From positions 1 through 60,553 of the forward strand of contig JALNZV010000013.1 of the NCBI GenBank assembly GCA_023229175.1: DNA of 60,553 bases. Direction: 5' to 3'. The first letter of the stretch is position 1. Every line of letters starts with the position of its first letter. Positions 16,448 through 23,721 of the stretch are shown one piece after another. Under the pieces are notes generated by a model. The model did not search any database. It saw only the letters and a program-made list of their open reading frames with translations, and was not told where the DNA came from. The translations under genes and the position numbers were made by a program. This stretch comes from Tissierellaceae bacterium. Its GTDB lineage: Bacteria; Bacillota; Clostridia; Tissierellales; Tissierellaceae.

Positions 16448-16882
16448 TTATTTAAGCATTGATTTTACAAACCAGATATTCTTGCTGTAGTTTGCAACAT
16501 AGTCTTCAAACATGGCTACTGCTTCAAAGTCTCCTTCTTCGTCAGCAGTGTTTCTTATTTCAGTTGCCAAAGCTTTCATTAATTCTAAATCTTCCTTTAC
16601 CAATTCAAGAGATTCTTTTACCCCAAAATCCTTTGCATTGATTTCTTTGATTTCTGATTTTTCTAGGTATTCAGCCATTGTAGATAGTGGATATACCTCT
16701 TTCATTTTTAATAATTCTGCTACCTCGTCAAATTCTTCAAATAATTTGTCGTATAGTTCCTCAGTAAAAGTGTGAACCCTTACAAATTGGTTACCAACGA
16801 CGTTCCAATGAACATTGTGGAACTTTACATTCAACACAGCTAAATTTGATAAATACTTTTGCAATAAATCAAAATGTTTCAT
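16448..16882 (-). CDS. dps: Dps-type ferritin-like protein
   Basis: This 144-residue four-helix protein is of the Dps family. The inter-subunit ferroxidase ligands appear as N-V-H-W-N-V near residue 23 and the E/D-rich helix H-T-F-T-E-E-L-Y-D-K-L-F-E-E-F-D at about 37-52. Dps forms 12-mers that store iron, consume peroxide and often bind DNA. There is no long basic tail, so DNA binding is uncertain. The gene has a clear site (AAGGAGGGTGTTTA) before its ATG and stands alone on the minus strand. Confidence 0.9.
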   Translation of the reverse strand: MKHFDLLQKYLSNLAVLNVKFHNVHWNVVGNQFVRVHTFTEELYDKLFEEFDEVAELLKMKEVYPLSTMAEYLEKSEIKEINAKDFGVKESLELVKEDLELMKALATEIRNTADEEGDFEAVAMFEDYVANYSKNIWFVKSMLK

Positions 16883-16996
16883 TAAACACCCTCCTTAAAT
16901 TATTAAATAAATTTTATATTCCATTTCCTATTGTTTACATTATATGATAAAATATATATAACAAAAAGGCACAAATATGTTCGTAGAGGTGATATG

Positions 16997-17302
16997 ATGA
17001 AAGATAAGATTTTTAATGGATTCGAAATAGTCCAAGATTTAATAAAACTCAGATGGGTACCTGAAATACTTAAATCTATTGATCAGGGACACGAAAGATA
17101 TAGCGATATATTAAACAGTATACCATATATGAGCCATACTGAGTTAAATAGAAAATTGGCCATATTGACTGATAAAAGAGTAATAAACCGGGTAGTAGAG
17201 GATAGCAATATTTCCTATACCTTGTTAAATTTTGGAGAAGATTTAGTTCATATATTTAACCATTTGGAAAATTTAGAGGAAAGATATTTTCAATCATCTT
17301 AG
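16997..17302 (+). CDS. HxlR-type winged-helix transcriptional regulator
   Basis: This is a roughly 101-residue protein with the HxlR winged-helix pattern: L-I-K-L-R-W-V-P-E-I-L, then H-E-R-Y-S-D-I-L-N-S-I-P-Y-M-S-H-T-E-L-N-R-K-L as the recognition helix, and a wing. HxlR proteins answer to redox stress, aldehydes or other small molecules, but the inducer here is unknown. The conserved N-terminal cysteine of redox-sensing HxlR members is missing. The start at 16997 (or the adjacent ATG at 16994) follows AGAGGTGAT; the longer frame from 16931 runs through the probable promoter. A thioredoxin gene 60 bases downstream may share its transcript. Confidence 0.82.
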   Translation: MKDKIFNGFEIVQDLIKLRWVPEILKSIDQGHERYSDILNSIPYMSHTELNRKLAILTDKRVINRVVEDSNISYTLLNFGEDLVHIFNHLENLEERYFQSS

Positions 17303-17362
17303 TATTGCAAATGGCGGATGAATTTGGTAAATTAAATAGATAATATAAAAAAGGAGATAAAG

Positions 17363-17692
17363 ATGTTGAATAAATTAGATTCAATGGAATTAATAGAGCA
17401 ATTAGTAAAGGAAAATGATATGGCATTATTGTATTTCAGCGGTGAAAATTGCGGTGTATGCAAAAGCATAAGGCCGAAGGTGGAGGAAATATTGGCAACA
17501 TATCCAAAAATTAAAGGAGCTTATATAGACGTTGAAAACCATCCCCATTTAGGTGTATCATATAGTATATTCACTATACCGAGTATAGTATTTTTTATAG
17601 AAGGAAAAGAAACCTTAAGGGAATCAAGGCATTTAAGCATTCAAGAACTAGACAATAAAATTAATAGGTATTATAGCTTATTATTTGAATAG
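17363..17692 (+). CDS. Thioredoxin-family protein (CGVC)
   Basis: This 109-residue protein has a thioredoxin fold with active-site C30-G-V-C33 and the conserved cis-proline strand T-I-P-S-I near residue 72. Standard thioredoxin has C-G-P-C; the valine variant shifts the redox potential and is common in stand-alone clostridial thioredoxin-like proteins. It has no signal peptide and should act in the cytosol. It has a good site (AAAGGAGATAAAG). Its neighbours are the HxlR regulator upstream and trkA downstream after a terminator. Confidence 0.88.
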   Translation: MLNKLDSMELIEQLVKENDMALLYFSGENCGVCKSIRPKVEEILATYPKIKGAYIDVENHPHLGVSYSIFTIPSIVFFIEGKETLRESRHLSIQELDNKINRYYSLLFE

Positions 17693-17698
17693 GCATGT

Positions 17699-17720
17699 CC
17701 CCTAAACTAAAGTTTAGGGG
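17699..17720 (+). terminator. Terminator after the thioredoxin gene
   Basis: The inverted repeat 17699-17708 with 17711-17720 (CCCCTAAACT and its complement) folds with a tight loop. It is followed by TATTATTCT, a weak T run. Confidence 0.65.
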
Positions 17721-17750
17721 TATTATTCTAGAAAAATTAGAGGTGGAGAC

Positions 17751-19142
17751 ATGAAAGTGATTATAGTAGGCGCTGGAAAACTTGGATACAAGTTGGCAGA
17801 GTCTATGGTAATGGAAAATTTGGATGTAACAGTAATCGATATCAACCCAAAAGTATTAAATTCAGTAAACGAGCAACTAGACGTGTTGACAGTACTTGCC
17901 AATGGAATAGATATAGGTGTTTTAAAAGAGCTGGGCATAGGACACTATAATTTGTTGGTGGCATCTACAGACAGGGACGAAACAAATACCCTTATTTGCT
18001 CCTTGGCAAAGAAACTAGGCTGTGAAAAGACCATAGCTAGAATTAGAAATCCCGAATACATGAAGCAGCTTGACTTTATAAAGACAGAAATGGGGATTGA
18101 CTATATAATCAATCCAGATTTAGCAACTGCTCAGTCAATAGAAAAGTATTTGTTGAAAAATTACAACTTTTATTCAGGGGATTTTGCAGGGGGCAAAGTC
18201 CAAATGGTTGATTTTAATATAGAACATATGGAGGAATTTGCAGGCAAAAAAATTAAGGACCTGAAAGGATTTAAAGGATTATTAATCACTGCCATTTCTA
18301 GAGAAGGTACTATCATAGTTCCCAATGGTTTCACAGAGCTACTGGCAAATGACACAATTTACGTCATAGGGAAGACTACGGATATTGAGAAATTAAACCA
18401 AAGAGTAAGTCCAGATATTACAAAAAAAGAAATAGAAAGAGTAATGATTCTTGGAGGCAGCAACATAGGATATTATTTAGCAGAAAAATTAGCTAAAGCC
18501 AATATATCTGTTACTTTAGTAGAGAAAGATAAGGCAAAATGTCAGGAACTGTCAGAGGTCCTAGGCGATGTCCTCATAATCCATGGAGATGGTACAGATA
18601 TACATTTACTAGAAGAGGAAAGAATTTCATCCATGGATGCCTTCATAGGAGCCACAGGCTTTGACGAGGAAAACCTTTTGATGGCACTAATGGCAAAGCA
18701 ACTTGGCGTTCCTAAAGCAGTATCAAAGATTAGCAGAGAAAATTATACTAAGATAATAGATAGGCTTGATATAGATGCAGCATTAAACCCTATTTATATT
18801 ACTGTAAGTCATATACTGAAATTCATACGCGGCGGCAAAATCGTGGCAGTTTCCTTATTAATTGGGGGCGATGGAGAAGTCACAGAAATAATATTAGATA
18901 AGAGTTTGCCCATAATAGGTAAAACTTTAGAGGAACTAAAATTGCCCCAAGGCATAATAATAGGAGTAATAGTCAGGGATGGAAAGGTAACAATACCCAA
19001 TGGAAAATCTGTATTACAGGCAAATGATAGAATAGTGGTATTTTCCCTAACAGACCATATGCCAACCCTAAAGCAGTTTTTTAAGTACCAAAAGGGAGGG
19101 GTATTAAGTGAACTATGGAATCGTGCTAAAGGTCTTAGGTAG
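17751..19142 (+). CDS. trkA: Trk potassium uptake regulatory protein TrkA
   Basis: The 463-residue protein is a tandem of two RCK units, each with an N-terminal NAD(H)-binding fold and a C-terminal ligand domain. The first begins I-I-V-G-A-G-K-L-G-Y (residues 4-13) and the second M-I-L-G-G-S-N-I-G-Y near 235. TrkA forms the cytosolic gating ring on TrkH and couples potassium flow to nucleotide state. It overlaps trkH by 35 bases, and the trkH ribosome binding site lies inside trkA, so the two are coupled. Confidence 0.95.
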   Translation: MKVIIVGAGKLGYKLAESMVMENLDVTVIDINPKVLNSVNEQLDVLTVLANGIDIGVLKELGIGHYNLLVASTDRDETNTLICSLAKKLGCEKTIARIRNPEYMKQLDFIKTEMGIDYIINPDLATAQSIEKYLLKNYNFYSGDFAGGKVQMVDFNIEHMEEFAGKKIKDLKGFKGLLITAISREGTIIVPNGFTELLANDTIYVIGKTTDIEKLNQRVSPDITKKEIERVMILGGSNIGYYLAEKLAKANISVTLVEKDKAKCQELSEVLGDVLIIHGDGTDIHLLEEERISSMDAFIGATGFDEENLLMALMAKQLGVPKAVSKISRENYTKIIDRLDIDAALNPIYITVSHILKFIRGGKIVAVSLLIGGDGEVTEIILDKSLPIIGKTLEELKLPQGIIIGVIVRDGKVTIPNGKSVLQANDRIVVFSLTDHMPTLKQFFKYQKGGVLSELWNRAKGLR

Positions 19143-20556
19143 TATATTGATGGTAGAATCCATATTTATGTTGCCTTCCCTAGTTATATCCATATATACA
19201 AAACAGGGAGATTTATATGGGTTTTTAACAACCATAGTTGTCACTTTGGCATTGGGTTTAATTCTTGCATTGAAAAAGAATAAAGGTAAGTCAATAAATG
19301 CAAAAGAAGGCTTGGCCATAGTATCCATAGGGTGGCTGCTAGTATCTCTATTTGGAGCATTGCCTCTATATATTTCAGGCAGCACTAGGACCTATATAGA
19401 TGCAGTATTTGAAATAGTCTCCGGATTTACCACCACAGGTGCCACAGTAATACCAAATGTGGAAGGATTGCCTATGGGCATATTATTTTGGCGTTCCATA
19501 ACCCACTGGATAGGTGGCATGGGAATACTAGTGTTTACATTGGCACTATTGCCCGCCTTAGGTATAGGCGGGTTTCAAATATTTAAGGCAGAAAGTCCAG
19601 GCCCCATAGCAGGGAAAATAGCTCCTAGAATAAAGGATACTGCGAAAATACTGTATGGGACCTATTTGACCATCACCATAATGCAAGTAGTACTTCTAAA
19701 GATAGGAGGTATGAGCATTTTTGAATCATTGGTGTATACATTTGGTTCCGTAGGTACAGGTGGATTTGCCACCAAAAATGCATCTGTAGGTGCTTATACT
19801 AGTACGTATATTCACATGGTTATAGGTATATTTATGGTGCTATCTGGGGTAAACTTCTCCATATACTACTCCTTATTTAAGGGTAGGATTAAAGAGATGC
19901 TTCAAGATGAAGAATTAAGGCTTTACCTCATAATTATTTTATTAGCTGTGGTATCAATTGGCATAAACCTTTATAGGACTACTTATTCTAATGGAAGCTT
20001 AGCCTTTAGGGATTCATTCTTTCAAGTTGGCTCCATTATGACTACAACGGGGTACTCTACTGCTAACTTTGATTTATGGCCCACATTCAGCAAAGGTATT
20101 CTACTACTATTGATGTTTATAGGAGGCAGTGCTGGCTCTACTGCAGGGGGAATGAAGGTAGTTAGGATTTTAATTACATTGAAATTAATTAAAAGGGAAG
20201 TATTGAAAATATTTCATCCAAGGGCAATGAGGCCAGTAAAACTAAATGGAAGAATATTGCCAAATGAAACAATAGCAGGGATTTATAGCTTTACAGGCCT
20301 ATATATAATTATATTTGCAATATCCACTATTTTAGTAACCGTGGAGGGGGTGGATTTAGTAAGTGCGATGAGTTCAGTAGCAGCTACTTTGGGAAATATC
20401 GGGCCGGGACTTGGCTTTGTGGGACCTACTAGCACATTTAACGGATATAGCCAAATCACAAAAGTATTCTTCTCTTTGCTAATGCTTTTGGGCAGACTTG
20501 AGTTATTTACCATAATAGCTTTACTAGCTCCAAAAAACTGGAGAAGAGAAGTATAA
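19108..20556 (+). CDS. trkH: Trk potassium uptake membrane protein TrkH
   Basis: The 482-residue membrane protein has the four M1-P-M2 repeats of the Trk/Ktr/HKT family. The selectivity-filter segments are visible as F-T-T-T-G-A-T, G-S-V-G-T-G-G-F, M-T-T-T-G-Y-S-T and A-T-L-G-N-I-G-P-G, one per pore loop. It carries potassium (with sodium or protons) into the cell, gated by TrkA. The start is GTG at 19108, supported by GGGAGGGG six bases upstream within trkA; the overlap of 35 bases points to translational coupling. Confidence 0.94.
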   Translation: MNYGIVLKVLGSILMVESIFMLPSLVISIYTKQGDLYGFLTTIVVTLALGLILALKKNKGKSINAKEGLAIVSIGWLLVSLFGALPLYISGSTRTYIDAVFEIVSGFTTTGATVIPNVEGLPMGILFWRSITHWIGGMGILVFTLALLPALGIGGFQIFKAESPGPIAGKIAPRIKDTAKILYGTYLTITIMQVVLLKIGGMSIFESLVYTFGSVGTGGFATKNASVGAYTSTYIHMVIGIFMVLSGVNFSIYYSLFKGRIKEMLQDEELRLYLIIILLAVVSIGINLYRTTYSNGSLAFRDSFFQVGSIMTTTGYSTANFDLWPTFSKGILLLLMFIGGSAGSTAGGMKVVRILITLKLIKREVLKIFHPRAMRPVKLNGRILPNETIAGIYSFTGLYIIIFAISTILVTVEGVDLVSAMSSVAATLGNIGPGLGFVGPTSTFNGYSQITKVFFSLLMLLGRLELFTIIALLAPKNWRREV

Positions 20557-20610
20557 AAAATATATAAAAAGTAGATTAGAGCAAAAAATAGTGGGTATAT
20601 AAAAATACAG

Positions 20611-20627
20611 ATACCCTACAGGGGTAT
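20611..20627 (+). promoter_or_regulatory. CsoR/CstR-like operator before the glutaredoxin gene
   Basis: ATACCC-TACAG-GGGTAT is an inverted repeat matching the pattern of CsoR-family sites (copper or persulfide sensors). Another half site, GGGTAT at 20593-20598, lies upstream and can pair with ATACCC in RNA. It lies 26 bases before the glutaredoxin start and just after a TATATA that could be a -10, which fits repression. Confidence 0.6.
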
Positions 20628-20652
20628 GTTTCGACCATAAGGAGGGAAGAGG

Positions 20653-20883
20653 ATGTCAGTAATTGTGTATTCAACACCATCATGTCCATGGTGCAACAAA
20701 GCAAAAGAATACCTTGCTTCAAACAATGTTTCCTTTACCGATTACGATGTGGCCAAAGACTATGACAAGGCCATGGAAATGGTAAGGAAATCTGGTCAAC
20801 AGGGAGTACCTGTACTAGATATTAATGGAAATATCATTGTAGGATTTGACAAGGTAAATATTGATAAACTATTGGGATTATAA
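20653..20883 (+). CDS. Glutaredoxin-like protein (CPWC)
   Basis: This 76-residue protein has the glutaredoxin fold with active site C11-P-W-C14, the cis-proline strand G-V-P-V-L near residue 55, and the family's C-terminal G-F-D motif. It resembles the YruB/Uxx-star group of small clostridial glutaredoxin-like proteins, some of which carry selenocysteine at the first position; here both positions are cysteine codons (TGT and TGC). It probably reduces disulfides or handles persulfides. A CsoR-like operator upstream hints at control by copper or sulfane sulfur. It is a single-gene unit with a strong terminator. Confidence 0.88.
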   Translation: MSVIVYSTPSCPWCNKAKEYLASNNVSFTDYDVAKDYDKAMEMVRKSGQQGVPVLDINGNIIVGFDKVNIDKLLGL

Positions 20884-20904
20884 GATAGTAAGAAATAGCA
20901 ATAT

Positions 20905-20940
20905 AAAATAATGCCGCGGCGAAAGTCGCGGCATTATTTT
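20905..20940 (+). terminator. Terminator after the glutaredoxin gene
   Basis: A 16-bp stem (20905-20920 with 20925-20940) is capped by a GAAA tetraloop and ends in a T run. Confidence 0.92.
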
Positions 20941-21094
20941 ATATTATTTGTTGATTCCAGTAGATAGCTAGCATATACGGGAATTAAAGATGGCGGGACC
21001 CTAGGAAAGTGATTAAGTCGAACTTATTGAAAAAAAACCATTTCTATAGATACGTAAGATTTTTCTTTCATTTTACGACAAAAGAATATATACT

Positions 21095-21125
21095 AAGTAT
21101 TAGGCCATGGCCTAATACTTTTTTA
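21095..21125 (+). terminator. Leader terminator before the nitronate monooxygenase gene
   Basis: A 26-base perfect palindrome (21095-21120) is followed by TTTT and then, six bases on, by the ribosome binding site of the next gene. Lying within the leader, it may act as an attenuator. Upstream, 20941-21094 has no ORF or structure I can name. Confidence 0.72.
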
Positions 21126-21137
21126 TAGGAGGATAAA

Positions 21138-22211
21138 ATGGAATTACCCAAATTAAAGATTGGTAACTTAACTTCCAAGTTCCCCATAATACAGGGAGGC
21201 ATGGGAGTTGGCATATCTCTATCAAATTTAGCTGGAAATGTGGCCCTAAATGGGGGCATTGGCATATTGTCAGGAGTAGAGATTGGCTTTGCAGAGCCTG
21301 ATTTTTACAGAAACAAAAAGGAAGCTAATACTAGAGCTTTGAAACGCCATGTAGAAAGGGCAAGGGAAATAGCTAAGGGAGGTATAATAGGCATCAATAT
21401 AATGGCAGTATTGACAGACTTTGAGGAAATAGTAAAAGACGCAGTCAGAGAAAAAATAGATATAATCTTTTCAGGAGCAGGTTTACCCCTTAGTTTGCCT
21501 GAATTCACCAAAGGAACAGATACGAAGGTTGTACCTATTGTTTCATCTGACAGAGCTGCCAAAATAATATGTAAGACATGGGATAGGAGATACGATACAA
21601 TCCCAGATGCCATAGTAGTTGAAGGCCCTGAGGCAGCAGGACATCTAGGATTTTCTAGGGAAGAACTGGAAGATCCAAAGGTCAGTTTAGAAAGCATAAT
21701 AGGCAAAGTACTCGATGCAGTAAAGCCATTTGAGGAAAAGTATAGAAAAAAAATACCTATCATAGCAGCAGGTGGCATAATGAATGGGAAGGATATAGCC
21801 AAGTTTTTAAAACTAGGAGCATCTGGGGTGCAAATGGGAAGTAGATTTGCAGCAACAGAGGAATGTGACGCTGCAGATGAATTTAAGGAATCCTATATAA
21901 AGGCGAGAGAAGAGGATATAGTTCTGATAAATAGCCCTGTGGGGCTTATTGGTAGAGCAATAAACAACAAGTTCATCGAAGACACAAAGATGGGACTAAA
22001 GAAGCCTATTAAATGCCTAGTAAACTGTCTAAAGCCATGCGAACCCACAGAGGTACCATATTGTATAGCAAATGCCCTTATAAATGCACAAAAGGGGAAT
22101 TTAAATTCAGGCTTTGTATTTGCAGGCTCTAATTCATATAAAATCGATGGATTGATGAAAGTAAAGGATTTAATAGAGCAGTTGGTACGGGAAGCAGAAT
22201 CAGCCTTATAG
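21138..22211 (+). CDS. Nitronate monooxygenase / FabK-like flavoprotein
   Basis: This 357-residue FMN-binding TIM barrel is of the nitronate monooxygenase (2-nitropropane dioxygenase) family. The start I-I-Q-G-G-M-G-V-G-I-S is the FMN phosphate region, V-E-G-P-E-A-A-G-H-L-G holds the catalytic histidine, and I-A-A-G-G-I-M-N-G and G-A-S-G-V-Q-M-G-S-R-F complete the FMN site. Some relatives are FabK enoyl-ACP reductases, but there are no fatty-acid genes here, so nitronate detoxification is the safer call. A cysteine-rich stretch (K-C-L-V-N-C-L-K-P-C) near residue 293 is seen in clostridial members. The ribosome binding site TAGGAGGATAAA lies right after a leader terminator. Confidence 0.85.
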   Translation: MELPKLKIGNLTSKFPIIQGGMGVGISLSNLAGNVALNGGIGILSGVEIGFAEPDFYRNKKEANTRALKRHVERAREIAKGGIIGINIMAVLTDFEEIVKDAVREKIDIIFSGAGLPLSLPEFTKGTDTKVVPIVSSDRAAKIICKTWDRRYDTIPDAIVVEGPEAAGHLGFSREELEDPKVSLESIIGKVLDAVKPFEEKYRKKIPIIAAGGIMNGKDIAKFLKLGASGVQMGSRFAATEECDAADEFKESYIKAREEDIVLINSPVGLIGRAINNKFIEDTKMGLKKPIKCLVNCLKPCEPTEVPYCIANALINAQKGNLNSGFVFAGSNSYKIDGLMKVKDLIEQLVREAESAL

Positions 22212-22266
22212 AGCAAATAATAGGATTGCCATGTGGTTTTGTACGAGGTATAGAATATTTTACATT

Positions 22267-22297
22267 AAAAATCTTAAGTATAATACTTAAGATTTTT
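22267..22297 (+). terminator. Terminator after the nitronate monooxygenase gene
   Basis: A 14-bp perfect stem (22267-22280 with 22284-22297) has a three-base loop and a T6 tail. Confidence 0.88.
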
Positions 22298-22339
22298 TGC
22301 ATTTTGGGGTAAGATATGTATAGAATTGGAGGGATTGAT

Positions 22340-23017
22340 TTGAAAAAGATATTCAAAAACGATTGGCAGGAAATGTTGGAGGGTGAATTACAAAAAGAAT
22401 ACTATCAAAAGCTCAGGGAATTTCTCATTGGAGAGTATAAAAACAAAATAGTGTATCCAGATATGAATGATATATATAATGCCCTACATTTTACTGCATA
22501 TAAGGACGTAAAGGCAGTGATTTTAGGTCAAGATCCATACCACGGCCCAAATCAGGCTTATGGCTTGGCATTTTCAGTAAAACCAGGGGTTAGAATTCCC
22601 CCTTCATTGGTAAATATATACAAAGAGCTAAGGGACGATTTAGGCTGCTATATACCCAACAATGGAACCCTTACCAAATGGGCAAATGAAGGGGTGCTGC
22701 TTTTAAATGCCTCCTTAACAGTCAGGGCAGGAGAGGCAAATTCCCATAGCAAAATAGGATGGGAAATCCTTACTGATTATATAATCAAACTACTGAACGA
22801 GAGAGAGGACCCAATAGTATTTATACTTTGGGGTAATAATGCCATAAAGAAAAAGGTATTTCTTACAAACCCAATACACCATATAATCACTTCTGTTCAC
22901 CCTAGTCCCCTGTCGGCAAGCAGAGGGTTCTTTGGTTCAAAACCATTTTCCAGAACCAACAAATTTTTGGAATTGGTGGGTAAAAAACCCATAGATTGGC
23001 AAATAGAAAATATATAA
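22340..23017 (+). CDS. ung: Uracil-DNA glycosylase (family 1)
   Basis: This is a 225-residue enzyme that removes uracil from DNA to begin base excision repair. The catalytic water-activating loop G-Q-D-P-Y-H-G lies near residue 60, the uracil-binding strand L-L-L-N-A-S follows, and the DNA-intercalating loop H-P-S-P-L-S-A lies near 185. I prefer the TTG at 22340, which stands seven bases after GGAGG; the ATG at 22316 lies upstream of that site and would add eight residues. Single-gene unit. Confidence 0.95.
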   Translation: MKKIFKNDWQEMLEGELQKEYYQKLREFLIGEYKNKIVYPDMNDIYNALHFTAYKDVKAVILGQDPYHGPNQAYGLAFSVKPGVRIPPSLVNIYKELRDDLGCYIPNNGTLTKWANEGVLLLNASLTVRAGEANSHSKIGWEILTDYIIKLLNEREDPIVFILWGNNAIKKKVFLTNPIHHIITSVHPSPLSASRGFFGSKPFSRTNKFLELVGKKPIDWQIENI

Positions 23018-23058
23018 TTAGTAATAATACCCAAAGATTGTAATTGTAATCGTTTATA

Positions 23059-23087
23059 TTGACATTAAATACGAAATAATGTAAAAT
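23059..23087 (+). promoter_or_regulatory. Sigma-A-type promoter of the formate dehydrogenase operon
   Basis: TTGACA (23059-23064) and TAAAAT (23082-23087) are separated by 17 bases. A start near 23094 gives a leader of about 125 bases. Confidence 0.72.
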
Positions 23088-23119
23088 TAAATCATTATTG
23101 AGTATTTTTAAAAGTTTAT

Positions 23120-23190
23120 TTTGACCATTATGTCAAAGGCCATATAATTGTTACAACCAACCATAGACAGCAACCAAAAATGCTGTCTAT
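23120..23190 (+). promoter_or_regulatory. Inverted repeats in the fdh operon leader
   Basis: Two elements lie in the leader. TTTGAC-CATTAT-GTCAAA (23120-23137) is a perfect inverted repeat that could bind a dimeric regulator or fold in RNA. ATAGACAGCA (23163-23172) pairs with TGCTGTCTAT (23181-23190) and is followed by a short TTT, a weak attenuator-like hairpin. Confidence 0.5.
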
Positions 23191-23218
23191 TTTCAAATAA
23201 TATAAAAGGAGGTAAACC

Positions 23219-23704
23219 ATGGAATTTAAATTTGATATGGAAAAGAATAAAGATAAAGTCGAGGAATTTAGGGTCTTTATCGATGAAAATCGGGACAGGC
23301 CTGGAGTACTGATGCCTGTGCTGCAAGAGGCACAAGGAAAGTTTGGTTTTTTGCCAGAACCAGTACTGGAACTAATATCCCAGGATCTTAGAATACCTTT
23401 GGCAGATATTTACGGCGTTGCCACATTTTATTCCCAATTCACATTTATACCAAAAGGAGAACACAACATATCAGTATGCCTTGGAACAGCATGTTATGTA
23501 AAAGGTGCAGAAAAGGTATTGGCAGAGATTGAAAAGGTTTTGGGCATTAAAAGTGGAGGTACAACTCCTGATTTGAAATTCTCCATAACCCCAACTAGAT
23601 GTATAGGAGCCTGTGGGCTGGCACCAGTTGTAAATATAGACGACGATATACATGGGAAGTTAAAGGTTGAGGATATAAAAGGAATAATCGATAAATATAG
23701 ATAA
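23219..23704 (+). CDS. Formate dehydrogenase small subunit, NuoE/HylC-like
   Basis: This 161-residue thioredoxin-like [2Fe-2S] protein is of the NuoE family. The four ligands appear as C-L-G-T-A-C (about residues 90-95) and C-I-G-A-C (about 126-130). It passes electrons between the flavin subunit and the rest of the complex. It is the first gene of the operon, 17 bases before the NuoF-like gene, and shares the arrangement known from HylC-HylB-FdhF electron-bifurcating formate dehydrogenases. The ribosome binding site AAAGGAGGTAAACC fixes the start. Confidence 0.92.
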   Translation: MEFKFDMEKNKDKVEEFRVFIDENRDRPGVLMPVLQEAQGKFGFLPEPVLELISQDLRIPLADIYGVATFYSQFTFIPKGEHNISVCLGTACYVKGAEKVLAEIEKVLGIKSGGTTPDLKFSITPTRCIGACGLAPVVNIDDDIHGKLKVEDIKGIIDKYR

Positions 23705-23721
23705 AATGGAGGTGTTGAATT

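Noticed and set aside
20941..21094. Possible guanidine-I (ykkC) or other known riboswitch before nitronate monooxygenase
   Set aside because: A short piece resembles the 3' part of ykkC, but the conserved GGUCCGAGAG part is absent, so I do not name a class.
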